Source of the DNA: Mucilaginibacter sp. SJ
GTDB lineage: Bacteria; Bacteroidota; Bacteroidia; Sphingobacteriales; Sphingobacteriaceae
Direction: 5' to 3'
DNA: 64,000 bases
Assembly (NCBI RefSeq): GCF_028993635.1
Contig: NZ_CP118631.1
Span: 372,001-436,000, forward strand
Shown piece after piece: positions 46,700-54,596 of the stretch. Position numbers and translations under genes: made by a program. The first letter of the stretch is position 1. Each line of letters starts with the position of its first letter. Below the pieces are notes generated by a model, which was given only the letters and a program-made list of their open reading frames with translations, did no database searches and was not told the origin of the DNA.

Positions 46700-47956
46700 A
46701 TGTCAACCACCACTACTAAACTAACCCTGCACGAAGACTGGGCAGTAGTTATTTTAGGTTCTTTGATCATTATCCTGTCGCTGGCAGGCCTGCTCTTACC
46801 TGTACCAACCTTCGGCTGGAAAACTGGTGCGGATTTAACCGGTACCGTTCTTGATTCGGCCAATCTTACAAAAGTGCTTATTCAGTTTGTATTTGTTATC
46901 ATTATTGGTGGCATAGGAGCATTAATTACAGGGAAGTCAATTAAAAATTATGCTTTAGGTTTCCCGCTGGTATACCTCGTTACTATTTTGGCTTTAGTAC
47001 TGGCAGGCAGCAGCCAAGCTAAATCGCTTAACCTCGAAGCGGTGATCTTCAGCCTTGTTTTAGGCTTGCTGATCAGTAACTTTATTAAACTGCCGGAGTG
47101 GTTAAAATCATCCCTATCAACCGAATTGTTTGTGAAAATAGGCCTGGTGCTTTTAGGTACCAGCGTTATTTTTGGCGACATTTTAAAAGCTGGTTCTTTA
47201 GGCCTGATCCAGGCCCTGGTGGTAGTTACCTCGGTTTGGTATTTTGCTTACTGGGTATGCAAAAAGCTTAAGGTTGATGACGAGATAGCCATGATGATTT
47301 CGAGTGCAGTATCCATCTGCGGGGTATCTGCAGCCATAGCTACCGCCGGCGCCATCAAAGGTGATTCAAAAAAGCTTTCTTATGTGATATCGATGGTATT
47401 GATCACGGCGATTCCCATGATGATCTTTATGCCTATCATTGCCCATAAATTTCACTTTTCGCAGGAAGTTACAGGCGCATGGTTGGGCGGCAGTATTGAT
47501 ACTACCGGTGCGGTAGTTGCGTCGGGGTCGTTAGTAGGAGAGGTTGCGCTGAAGATCAGCACCATCGTTAAATTTTCGCAAAACGTACTGTTGGGTTTAG
47601 CTGCATTTGCCATATCCATTTACTGGACGTATACCAAACACCCATCGGCACAGGATAAAGACACCAAACCAACGTTAAAAGTGATCTGGGAGCGTTTTCC
47701 GAAGTTTGTATTGGGCTTTATCGGTGCTTCGCTGTTGTTTTCGTTCGTCCTGTCGCCGGCGGCAGCCGCCACGGTTAAGGATAGTTTGAAAAATTTGCAA
47801 GGACTTTGGTTTGCACTGGCTTTTACCAGTATCGGCCTTGAAACCAACTTTGCCGATTTGTTTAACAGGAACAGCAAGAAGCCGTTATATGCCTTCCTGA
47901 TAGCACAAACCTTTAATATTTTCATTACGTTGGTTATAGCAATCATACTATTCTAA
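46700..47956 (+). CDS. YeiH/TauZ-type putative sulfate exporter
   Basis: 418 residues with about 11 transmembrane helices. Family landmarks (UPF0324/PF03601): GLLISNFIKLPEWLKSSL, KIGLVLLGTSVIFGDILKAG, SSAVSICGVSAAIATAGAIK, WLGGSIDTTGAVVASGSLVG and a final FALAFTSIGLETNF-like block. Members are linked by context to export of sulfate or sulfite from breakdown of sulfonates. The gene right behind it is a wrecked cytochrome c of the sulfite-dehydrogenase type, so the exporter may be the survivor of a sulfite-oxidation unit. Confidence 0.88.
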   Translation: MSTTTTKLTLHEDWAVVILGSLIIILSLAGLLLPVPTFGWKTGADLTGTVLDSANLTKVLIQFVFVIIIGGIGALITGKSIKNYALGFPLVYLVTILALVLAGSSQAKSLNLEAVIFSLVLGLLISNFIKLPEWLKSSLSTELFVKIGLVLLGTSVIFGDILKAGSLGLIQALVVVTSVWYFAYWVCKKLKVDDEIAMMISSAVSICGVSAAIATAGAIKGDSKKLSYVISMVLITAIPMMIFMPIIAHKFHFSQEVTGAWLGGSIDTTGAVVASGSLVGEVALKISTIVKFSQNVLLGLAAFAISIYWTYTKHPSAQDKDTKPTLKVIWERFPKFVLGFIGASLLFSFVLSPAAAATVKDSLKNLQGLWFALAFTSIGLETNFADLFNRNSKKPLYAFLIAQTFNIFITLVIAIILF

Positions 47957-47965
47957 CAGGTTTAT

Positions 47966-48352
47966 ATGCTCAAAAAGTTAAAAGTAAGGCGGAGCCATGT
48001 CCTCATTTTTTTTGGGATCATCATTATTGGGGTGATGATTTGGCTTTGGGCTGCTTTTCATCCGATCAAAAAAACTGGCCCCAAAGCTTTGCTACGGGAA
48101 AATAGCCACAAAAGAAGAAATAGCCCCCCTTTGATATTGATATACGGCCCGATGGTAAAGGCCTGCCAACGGGAAACGGTACCGCCGAAGCAGGTGAAGT
48201 GATCTGAATAAACAAATGTGCATCCTGCCATGTTGCCGATGGCAAGGAGATAAAAAGGGGGCAAGTTGCCGGGGCCTCCGTTAGTAACAGGGAAGGGCAA
48301 ATCTAAAACTATAGGTAACTATTGGCCTTACGCAACTACCTTATTTTATTAG
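47966..48352 (+). pseudogene. Sulfite-dehydrogenase/SoxX-type cytochrome c remnant
   Basis: An N-terminal membrane anchor (SHVLIFFGIIIIGVMIWLWA) is followed by a frameshift near 48120. The next frame reads DIDIRPDGKGLPTGNGTAEA, hits TGA at 48201 and continues with INKCASCHVADGKE, the CxxCH heme-binding site. After a second shift near 48260 the sequence is LPGPPLVTGKGKSKTIGNYW and PYATTLF, the signature of cytochrome subunits paired with sulfite dehydrogenase, then a stop at 48350. The C-terminal third is absent. It lies 9 nt after the sulfate exporter. Confidence 0.72.
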
Positions 48353-48581
48353 TAGCAGTTTTTAATACATGAAAACTGCCACTATTCTGCCGTAAAATTA
48401 GATTAATCTATGCAGATGTGAATATATCAAAAATCACATATATCTGATTATTAGGTTTTTACGTTATAGTTACATCTCGAGTTTATGAGGCATGGCGATT
48501 CGAACCTAAAGCCTACAAAATCTACCAAGTTTAAAATGTAACACAATATAAATCAACAACTTAATTTATTAAAAAGTGCAT

Positions 48582-48614
48582 AAAAAAACCGAACTTTTTA
48601 GGTTCGGTTTTTTT
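48582..48614. terminator. Bidirectional hairpin terminator
   Basis: ACCGAAC/GTTCGGT stem with outer A-run and T-run pairing and a TTTTTA loop. It suits termination from either side. It marks the end of the sulfur/stress island and the start of the attachment-site-like debris. Confidence 0.8.
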
Positions 48615-48840
48615 CTAGTGGAGCCGGAGGGATCTCAATCGAACCCCTTATTCCGGTTTTAACCCTTTTAGGTGAAATGAAATTGACATGAACTTGTTAA
48701 CCCCGTTGATTTTATTTTCACAGAAAGCTATCTCGGTAACTTATGGTTCGAGCCCAGTTATGGGAGCTTTAAAATCAATGAATTAGCCTGGCTCGGACGA
48801 GTTGGGCTTTTTTATTTGCACAAAATTTGCACAAAAACGG
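48615..48840. other. tRNA-3'-end-like fragments and tandem repeats (possible attachment-site remnant)
   Basis: GTGGAGCCGGAGGGAT (48617-48632) followed by a garbled TCAATCGAACC resembles the complement of a tRNA 3' end with its T-arm disrupted. At 48746-48770 GGTTCGAGCCCAG and TGGGAGC look like a second, oppositely oriented T-arm piece. A GC-rich hairpin with a T run follows (about 48785-48813). Then come two perfect tandem copies of ATTTGCACAAA (48814-48824, 48825-48835), resembling arm-type sites of tyrosine recombinases. No integrase gene is in the window. Confidence 0.35.
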
Positions 48841-49486
48841 GCTGTGAGGTTTTTAATTAAGTTTTGTCGCGAATTGTTACATGTGGTCGCCCCGAAAAAT
48901 GCGCCTGTTTTAATCTGTATAGCAAATCATTTTGACTATGGTTATATTTGAAATACAACGCGATGACAAGCAATTTTCAACTTCTTGCTTGATACTGTCG
49001 TACTGTTCACTGTTAGGTAAAATAAGGCTAACTGATCCTTTAGGTTTTTACGTGCTGCACTAACAGGCCTTTCGGCACACGTATCGCTATCGTCTGCCGA
49101 TAATAGACGATTGCCCCGAAAAACAAAGCGCACATAATATATTGAAGGAGATTTGTCGATACCCATGTTCAATAATTTATCCATAAGCTCGTCTTGCGTA
49201 GCGCAGTTCTCCTGATTTTGATGTTTATATTTTACGTCAAATAAAATTACACGATTGAAGAAATGGAGAGCCCTTACGCTGTTTTCATGGATAATGTATC
49301 CGCCGAGCAGGTCAATTATTAAAGTCGCTTGAAAGCGAACACCAGCTGTAACGTTTCCGAACAGTATTTATTAATTAAATTTATATAACTTTCTTATTAT
49401 TAAATATTTAATTTGTTGGCACGAAATTTAAACACTTTGATGATATTGCGTTCGTGGTTTTAATATTGTTAATTCGAATTATTAAA
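48841..49486. other. 646-bp stretch with one unassigned open frame
   Basis: A minus-strand frame is open from about 49363 down to the stop at 48942 (roughly 140 codons), but its only ATG is at 49184, giving 80 residues. The text (for example FFNRVILFDVKYKHQ) is not recognised. It could be a decayed mobile-element gene. The last 120 bp are very A+T rich and should contain the promoter of the permease gene. Confidence 0.35.
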
Positions 49487-52171
49487 ATGAACATTGAAGA
49501 TCGTTTTCTTGAATTGATAGTTAAGGAATTAACAGGGGAAGCTACTGTTGAAGAATTGCAGGAGTTAAACGATTTGCTTATAAAAAATCCTAATGCTATT
49601 ATATTATTAAAGTACTTATTCGACGAATGGGTGGTAGACGAAAAAATATCCAGGGAAGATAGTCGTCGTCTTTTTGCTAAAATAATGACTTCTATTAAAA
49701 ATGCAGCGCCCCGGCAAAACGCGCAGTATTATGTTGTACCTAAACACAATTGGCAGCCACCTCCAAATAAACTAATCACCTATTTAAGTAATTTGATACC
49801 TATGTTGAAAATATATTTTAAACTCGCTTACCGAAATATTATTAAAGATAAGACCTATTCGGCAATTAATATTGCTGGTTTGGCTATAGGCCTGGCATCG
49901 AGCATCCTGATTATGCTTTGGGTGCAAAATGAATTAAGTTATGACAGGTTTCATAAAAATGCAGAACAAATATATCGTATAACCTGTGATTTGAGTGGTT
50001 CTAAAGCAGCGGTAAACTCGGCTGGCATGCCTGCCGGATTAAAGGCCGAGATATCGGTTATTAAAAATACAACCCGCTTAAGCGCTATACCCACTACTAT
50101 TCTGTTTGAAGCTGAAAATAAAAAGTTCGAAGAAAAACGAGTGTTTTATGCGGACCCCAGTTTCATGGATATTTTTTCTTTTCCACTTGTGCAGGGTGAC
50201 CGTGCAACGGCATTATCACAGGTGGATGGTGTTGTGATTACACAGGAAATGGCAACAAAATACTTTGGAAATGAAAATCCAATCGGTAAAATCTTACGAA
50301 AAGATAACAATGAAAACGTGGTTGTAACGGGGGTCTTTGCTAATATTCCTGCTAATTCCCAATTGCAGTTTGATTTCATTCTGCCGATGGTCTCTCTGGC
50401 AAGAAACAATAGTGACTTGAAAGATAATACCTGGGACAATTTTAATTTTTACACGTACTTACAATTAGACAAAGGTTTTGTTGCTTCTGCTAATAATTTG
50501 TCAGGGCTCGAAAGGCAGATAAACCAGATTTTTCATAACCATGTTCCTGAAATGAAAGTCACGTTTCAATTACAGCCCCTTACAAGTATTCATTTAGGAC
50601 CTGAAAAGCTGGTAGATTTACCAGGGCATGGTAATGCGCAGTATGTCAACATATTTTTTATTATCGCAATTTTAATTGTTGTTGTTGCTTGTATTAATTT
50701 TATGAATTTGGCCACAGCCCGATCAGCGCGCCGAGCCAAGGAAATTGGCTTGCGGAAGGTTGTGGGGGCGCTGCGTATGCAACTGATTTTCCAGTTTTTA
50801 AGCGAGTCGATACTTATAACTTTTCTGTCCTTATTTCTTGCTCTCGGGATTGTTTGGTTATTTCTTCCCGAATTCAATAGTTTATCGGATAAGCAGTTGC
50901 TTATTCCTGTAGGTGACGTCCGGTTTTGGTTAAGTCTTTTGGGAATTGCTTTGTTAACGGGGATAATTTCCGGAAGTTATCCTGCTTTATTCCTTTCTGG
51001 TTTTAACCCGGTCAAAGTGCTTAAAGGAAATGTAAAAGCGATGGGAGGTAATTTGTTATTCCGTAATACTCTTGTGGTAACGCAATTTATGGTTTCTATA
51101 GTACTGTTGGTAGGGACAGTGATCATATATAATCAGCTTAAATTTATCAAGGACCGTAACCCTGGTTTTGAAAAGGCTAATCTATTATATTTACCCATGA
51201 AAGGCGAGATATGGAGTAAACAGGAGGCCTTTAAAAATGAATTGAGGCAAAATCCACTTACCAGTGATTTTGCAATTACATCCGACTTGCCTACTAATTT
51301 GCTCGATGGAACTATTAACGTTAATTGGGATGGCAAAGATCCGCGTTCACAAGTAGTTATACCTGGTATGGACGTAAGTGAAAATTTTATCCATGTATTT
51401 AGGATGAAACTATTGGCCGGACGAAGTTTTTCAGGCGCTTTTATCGCGGATTCAAACAATTATGTTGTTAACGAGAAAATGTTGAGCGTTATGAATTTAA
51501 ACGTAAATACGGCTATCGGTAAAATGCTGACCTTTCATGGTGTCAAAGGTAATATCATCGGAGTTGTAAAAGACTTTAATTTTAAACCCGTTCAACAAGC
51601 CATTGAGCCTTTGGTCTTGCGCTTTAATAAGCGTGGCGGTTTTATAGTGGTGAAAACAACATCGGGCAATACAAGTGCAACTACACAGGCTTTAGAAAGA
51701 ATCAGCCACGAACTCAATCCGGCCTACCCGTTCAAGTTCGATTTTCTTGATCAGGATCTCGCTAATCTTTACAAAGGCGAACGCCAAATGGGTAACATAT
51801 TTAATCTTTTCGCCATACTTGGTATTTTTATTTCGTGTCTTGGATTATATGGATTATCTGCATTTATGGCCGAACGGCGTACCCGAGAGATAGGTGTTCG
51901 TAAAGTTTTGGGGGCATCTGTACCGAATCTCATATACTTATTATCAGTCGACATGACCAAACTCATATTAATTGCCATATGCATAGCCGTACCGGTATCG
52001 TGGTATACTGCTACTCGTTGGTTAAATGGCTTTGCCTATCATATCCAGTTAAGTTGGCTCACATTCATTGGTGCATCCCTTGCAGCCTTATGTATCTCTT
52101 GGTTTACGGTGAGTTTTGAATCCATAAAAGCGGCGGTTGTTAATCCAATAAAAAGTTTAAGAGCAGAATAA
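49487..52171 (+). CDS. FtsX/MacB-type ABC transporter permease with FecR-type N-terminal domain
   Basis: 894 residues from the ATG at 49487; an upstream GTG at 49454 is less likely. Residues 1-75 (ELTGEATVEELQELNDLLIK) resemble the cytoplasmic N-terminus of FecR anti-sigma factors. The permease part starts MLKIYFKLAYRNIIKDKTYS, with a periplasmic MacB domain, a first FtsX block (AKEIGLRKVVGALRMQLIFQ), a second MacB domain, and a last FtsX block (TREIGVRKVLGASVPNLIYL). Eight transmembrane helices are expected. Such permeases work with a separate ATPase, not found here, to export peptides or drugs or to drive envelope processes. It ends in a strong terminator at 52229. Confidence 0.88.
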   Translation: MNIEDRFLELIVKELTGEATVEELQELNDLLIKNPNAIILLKYLFDEWVVDEKISREDSRRLFAKIMTSIKNAAPRQNAQYYVVPKHNWQPPPNKLITYLSNLIPMLKIYFKLAYRNIIKDKTYSAINIAGLAIGLASSILIMLWVQNELSYDRFHKNAEQIYRITCDLSGSKAAVNSAGMPAGLKAEISVIKNTTRLSAIPTTILFEAENKKFEEKRVFYADPSFMDIFSFPLVQGDRATALSQVDGVVITQEMATKYFGNENPIGKILRKDNNENVVVTGVFANIPANSQLQFDFILPMVSLARNNSDLKDNTWDNFNFYTYLQLDKGFVASANNLSGLERQINQIFHNHVPEMKVTFQLQPLTSIHLGPEKLVDLPGHGNAQYVNIFFIIAILIVVVACINFMNLATARSARRAKEIGLRKVVGALRMQLIFQFLSESILITFLSLFLALGIVWLFLPEFNSLSDKQLLIPVGDVRFWLSLLGIALLTGIISGSYPALFLSGFNPVKVLKGNVKAMGGNLLFRNTLVVTQFMVSIVLLVGTVIIYNQLKFIKDRNPGFEKANLLYLPMKGEIWSKQEAFKNELRQNPLTSDFAITSDLPTNLLDGTINVNWDGKDPRSQVVIPGMDVSENFIHVFRMKLLAGRSFSGAFIADSNNYVVNEKMLSVMNLNVNTAIGKMLTFHGVKGNIIGVVKDFNFKPVQQAIEPLVLRFNKRGGFIVVKTTSGNTSATTQALERISHELNPAYPFKFDFLDQDLANLYKGERQMGNIFNLFAILGIFISCLGLYGLSAFMAERRTREIGVRKVLGASVPNLIYLLSVDMTKLILIAICIAVPVSWYTATRWLNGFAYHIQLSWLTFIGASLAALCISWFTVSFESIKAAVVNPIKSLRAE

Positions 52172-52228
52172 GATTTTCCTTTTGATTTTTTGATTTAGCG
52201 TGACGCTGTTAAAAGGTTATATTTTTTG

Positions 52229-52270
52229 AATAGGCTGTATCGTCATTACGATCAGCCTATTTTTCTTTTT
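52229..52270 (+). terminator. Terminator after the FtsX permease
   Basis: AATAGGCTG-T-ATCGT pairs with ACGAT-C-AGCCTATT around CATT, followed by TTTTCTTTTT. Confidence 0.85.
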
Positions 52271-52618
52271 AACGATAACTGTTTTGCCGGCAAGTTAAAT
52301 ACAAACCCGGTTATTGGGTATTGGTGATGTGATGGGATCGAGAAAAGGCCCCTATCGGTTTTATTATCGTGTATGTCATTTAGGTTGAGTATCAAAGTAT
52401 TTAATAATATTTCGTAGTGTACTCAGGAGTACGATAATGAAAGCTGGCACCACCTGCCCAAGATAAAAAGATAGCTGGCGTGGTCAGATATCTTAAATAG
52501 AGCACACAGGTGATGTATTAGTTATGCGGACTATTTTAACCAAATGGGTGATTATGTTAAGTGCTGAGGAAATTGCCCGCTTTAATAGTAAAATTTATGG
52601 AGATGGCGGTTTAAAAAG
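52271..52618. other. 348-bp stretch between the permease terminator and the insertion sequence
   Basis: No supportable gene. A 34-codon frame ending in the target-site TAG (MRTILTKWVIMLSAEE start) could be the tail of a lost gene; it is too short to identify. Confidence 0.4.
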
Positions 52619-52628
52619 GTATTTGTAG
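52619..52628. repeat. Target-site duplication, left copy
   Basis: GTATTTGTAG, identical to 53885-53894, directly outside the left inverted repeat of the insertion sequence. Confidence 0.9.
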
Positions 52629-53884
52629 CAGGGCCGACGCATTAGAAATTTTTGTTAGCTATAAGTGTTAGGAGAAACTTGTGATTCCACCCAGCCATTT
52701 TTCTTTTGGCCTTTATGCTGGCTTTGCTGGTTTTGTCAGCCTTTAGAACATTTAAAGCTATCTTTCTGACTACAGCAAGATTTTGTGCAGCCTGGCTATT
52801 TCGTGTGGTATTATAATCTTCGGCAAAACCAGCATCCGGTTACCAGTGCAACTGGTTTTCTATTCCCCAATGTGTGCGGATGGCCTGGTTAAAATAGGCA
52901 GCGTCTGCCTGAAGGCTGGAGATGTAATAACGATTTTGTGTAGTACGGCTGTCCCCAACTATGCGTTCGGAGGTGATTTTGATAATACTATTTATCCCTT
53001 TCCAGTTTTCCTTTTCGTCAATCCAGTTAAGTTCATGGACCTTGCAGGTTCTGATCTCAGACCGCCTGTGCCCTTTATCCAGATGCTGGCTGTAACTGTC
53101 TTCCCTGAAGTAAAACTGGTTGGTTACCTGGTCATAAAGCGTTTCATGGTTTTGCTTCAGGGCCAGGATATAATCCCCCTGACTTTCGATAATCTTTTCA
53201 GCGATTGCTTTTTGGGTGCCCATCGCATCGATGCTGACTACTGCCCCCTTAATGTTCAATAAAGATAGTAACGCCGGGATGGCAGTAATCTCATTACTCT
53301 TGTCGGCCACCTTTTGTTGCCCAAGTACCAACTGATTACGGCCTGACCAGGCACTTACCAAATGTAATGCCCCAATCCCTGATGCTTGCAGGCGCTATTG
53401 CAGACGCTCTTTCCATCGATAGCAATCAGTTCCCTTTCGCCAGATGTACCTGTTGTTTGAAGGCTCTGGCCAAGTTCCGCCGTCCAGGCGCGGAAACAGC
53501 GTTCAAAAACATCCGCATCGATCATCATAAAAACGCGATTGATCGTATCATGACTCGGTATGCCATTTTCAAGAGGAAGCAACTGTTTTAAAAAGTCTTC
53601 TTTTTCCTTGCCAAACTCCTCCATTTCGTACCAGCTTTCCGCACCGCATACAACCGCCAATACCGATAGGATTATTATTTCCAGTAAATTATGTTTCTTA
53701 TTATTGCCCGTGCGCGGATCGGGTATCCATCTGAAATGATCATGAGTGAGCTTGTCATATTCTTTTTACAAAGAAAAAACTCTAAAAGCCTTTAACCACC
53801 TCCGAACATTTAAACTTATTCCCTCTTTACCAACATTTTGTTGGTAATACTCTCTTTTTTACCGTTTCTTATACGTCGGCCCTG
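52629..53884 (-). mobile_element. ISAs1-family insertion sequence (1256 bp)
   Basis: Terminal inverted repeats begin CAGGGCCGACG on both ends (52629-52639 and complement of 53874-53884) and continue imperfectly (GCATTAGAAA against GTATAAGAAA). An exact 10-bp target duplication GTATTTGTAG flanks it. The single gene inside is an ISAs1-type DDE transposase, now dead. Identical duplications suggest a fairly young insertion, while the transposase mutations show that this copy cannot move by itself. Confidence 0.93.
52642..53765 (-). pseudogene. ISAs1-family transposase, inactivated
   Basis: The coding text is complete but broken three times. The open frame from 53765 (TGNNKKHNLLEIIILSVLAV) has no usable start codon. 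Near 53388 one base is missing within GKSVCNSACK, after which the next frame continues GALHLVSAWSGRNQLVLGQQ and AIDAMGTQKAIAEKI-like DDE blocks (VVSIDAMGTQ, WGIENQLHW). At 52842 a TAA replaces the codon after HW, yet the tail AGFAEDYNTTRNSQAAQNLA and KRKMAGWNHKFLLTLIANKN continues in frame to 52642. It is therefore non-functional unless supplied in trans. Confidence 0.9.
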
Positions 53885-53894
53885 GTATTTGTAG
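53885..53894. repeat. Target-site duplication, right copy
   Basis: GTATTTGTAG, second copy of the 10-bp duplication. Confidence 0.9.
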
Positions 53895-54005
53895 CCGTTC
53901 GTGTATCAGAATTACTGTTTAGTGTATTGGTTTTTTATTGATGGGATTTTTCTCTCTAATTAGAGTGTAAATCAACCTGAACAAAATGAACAGACCAAAA
54001 TACCT

Positions 54006-54533
54006 ATGAAATCCAAAGAGGAAACACACAGTAATAGCCAAGGGTGGCATGTTTTGTACACCTATGCAAATTTTGAAAAAAAGGTACACGATGCACTGCA
54101 AATCCAAAAAATTGAAACCTATCTCCCTTTGTTGAAAGTCGAAAAAAAATGGAGCGACCGGATGAAAATATCTGAAAAACCATTATTTCCGAACTATATA
54201 TTTATTAGGCCGAATGCGGGGAAATTTAATTATTCGTCATTGTCTGTAAAAGGAGCGGTTAAGTTTATAAAAATCGGGAATAAGCCCTGTATTGTTCAAG
54301 ACAGCGAAATTATACTCATTCAAAAACTGCTATCTATTACTACAGACATCAGCCATGAAAGCACCTATAAAAAAGGCGATCAAGTGAAAGTGTTGGATGG
54401 ACCATTTGAGGGATTTTATGGTACAGTTAGAGAATTATCTGGAACAAGCAAGCTTTACATACATATTGAACTGCTTAACCAGACTATTTCTGTCAAAATT
54501 TTAAATGCAAATCTTCAAAGGATAGCCAGTTGA
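54006..54533 (+). CDS. NusG-like specialised antiterminator (UpxY/RfaH type)
   Basis: 175 residues. The N-terminal NGN domain opens WHVLYTYANFEKKVHDAL and has the family pattern TYLPLLKVEKKWSDRMK and PLFPNYIFIR. The C-terminal KOW domain starts KKGDQVKVLDGPFEGFYGTV. It lacks the extra loop of housekeeping NusG and is like the UpxY proteins that open capsular polysaccharide operons in Bacteroides. Here it is separated from the polysaccharide genes (60.4 kb onward) by the RiPP locus and lies 111 nt from the insertion sequence. It may act in trans on that cluster (inference). Confidence 0.87.
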   Translation: MKSKEETHSNSQGWHVLYTYANFEKKVHDALQIQKIETYLPLLKVEKKWSDRMKISEKPLFPNYIFIRPNAGKFNYSSLSVKGAVKFIKIGNKPCIVQDSEIILIQKLLSITTDISHESTYKKGDQVKVLDGPFEGFYGTVRELSGTSKLYIHIELLNQTISVKILNANLQRIAS

Positions 54534-54566
54534 TAAAAAGATAACATTCGATATCAACGGTTGTCG

Positions 54567-54593
54567 GATAGCACATTTCTGCAATGTGCTATC
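54567..54593. terminator. Bidirectional terminator between convergent genes
   Basis: Perfect 11-bp arms GATAGCACATT/AATGTGCTATC with loop TCTGC, between the stops of the NusG-like gene and the dehydratase gene. The T run is short. Confidence 0.8.
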
Positions 54594-54596
54594 TTA

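Noticed and set aside
48615..48770. Possible complete tRNA gene
   Set aside because: Only T-arm and 3'-end-like pieces are present; no matching 5' acceptor strand, D-arm or anticodon arm lies within about 100 nt.
53954..53965. CTCTAATTAGAG palindrome upstream of the NusG-like gene
   Set aside because: Low-complexity A/T-centred palindrome, no second copy and no matching regulator; not reported as a site.
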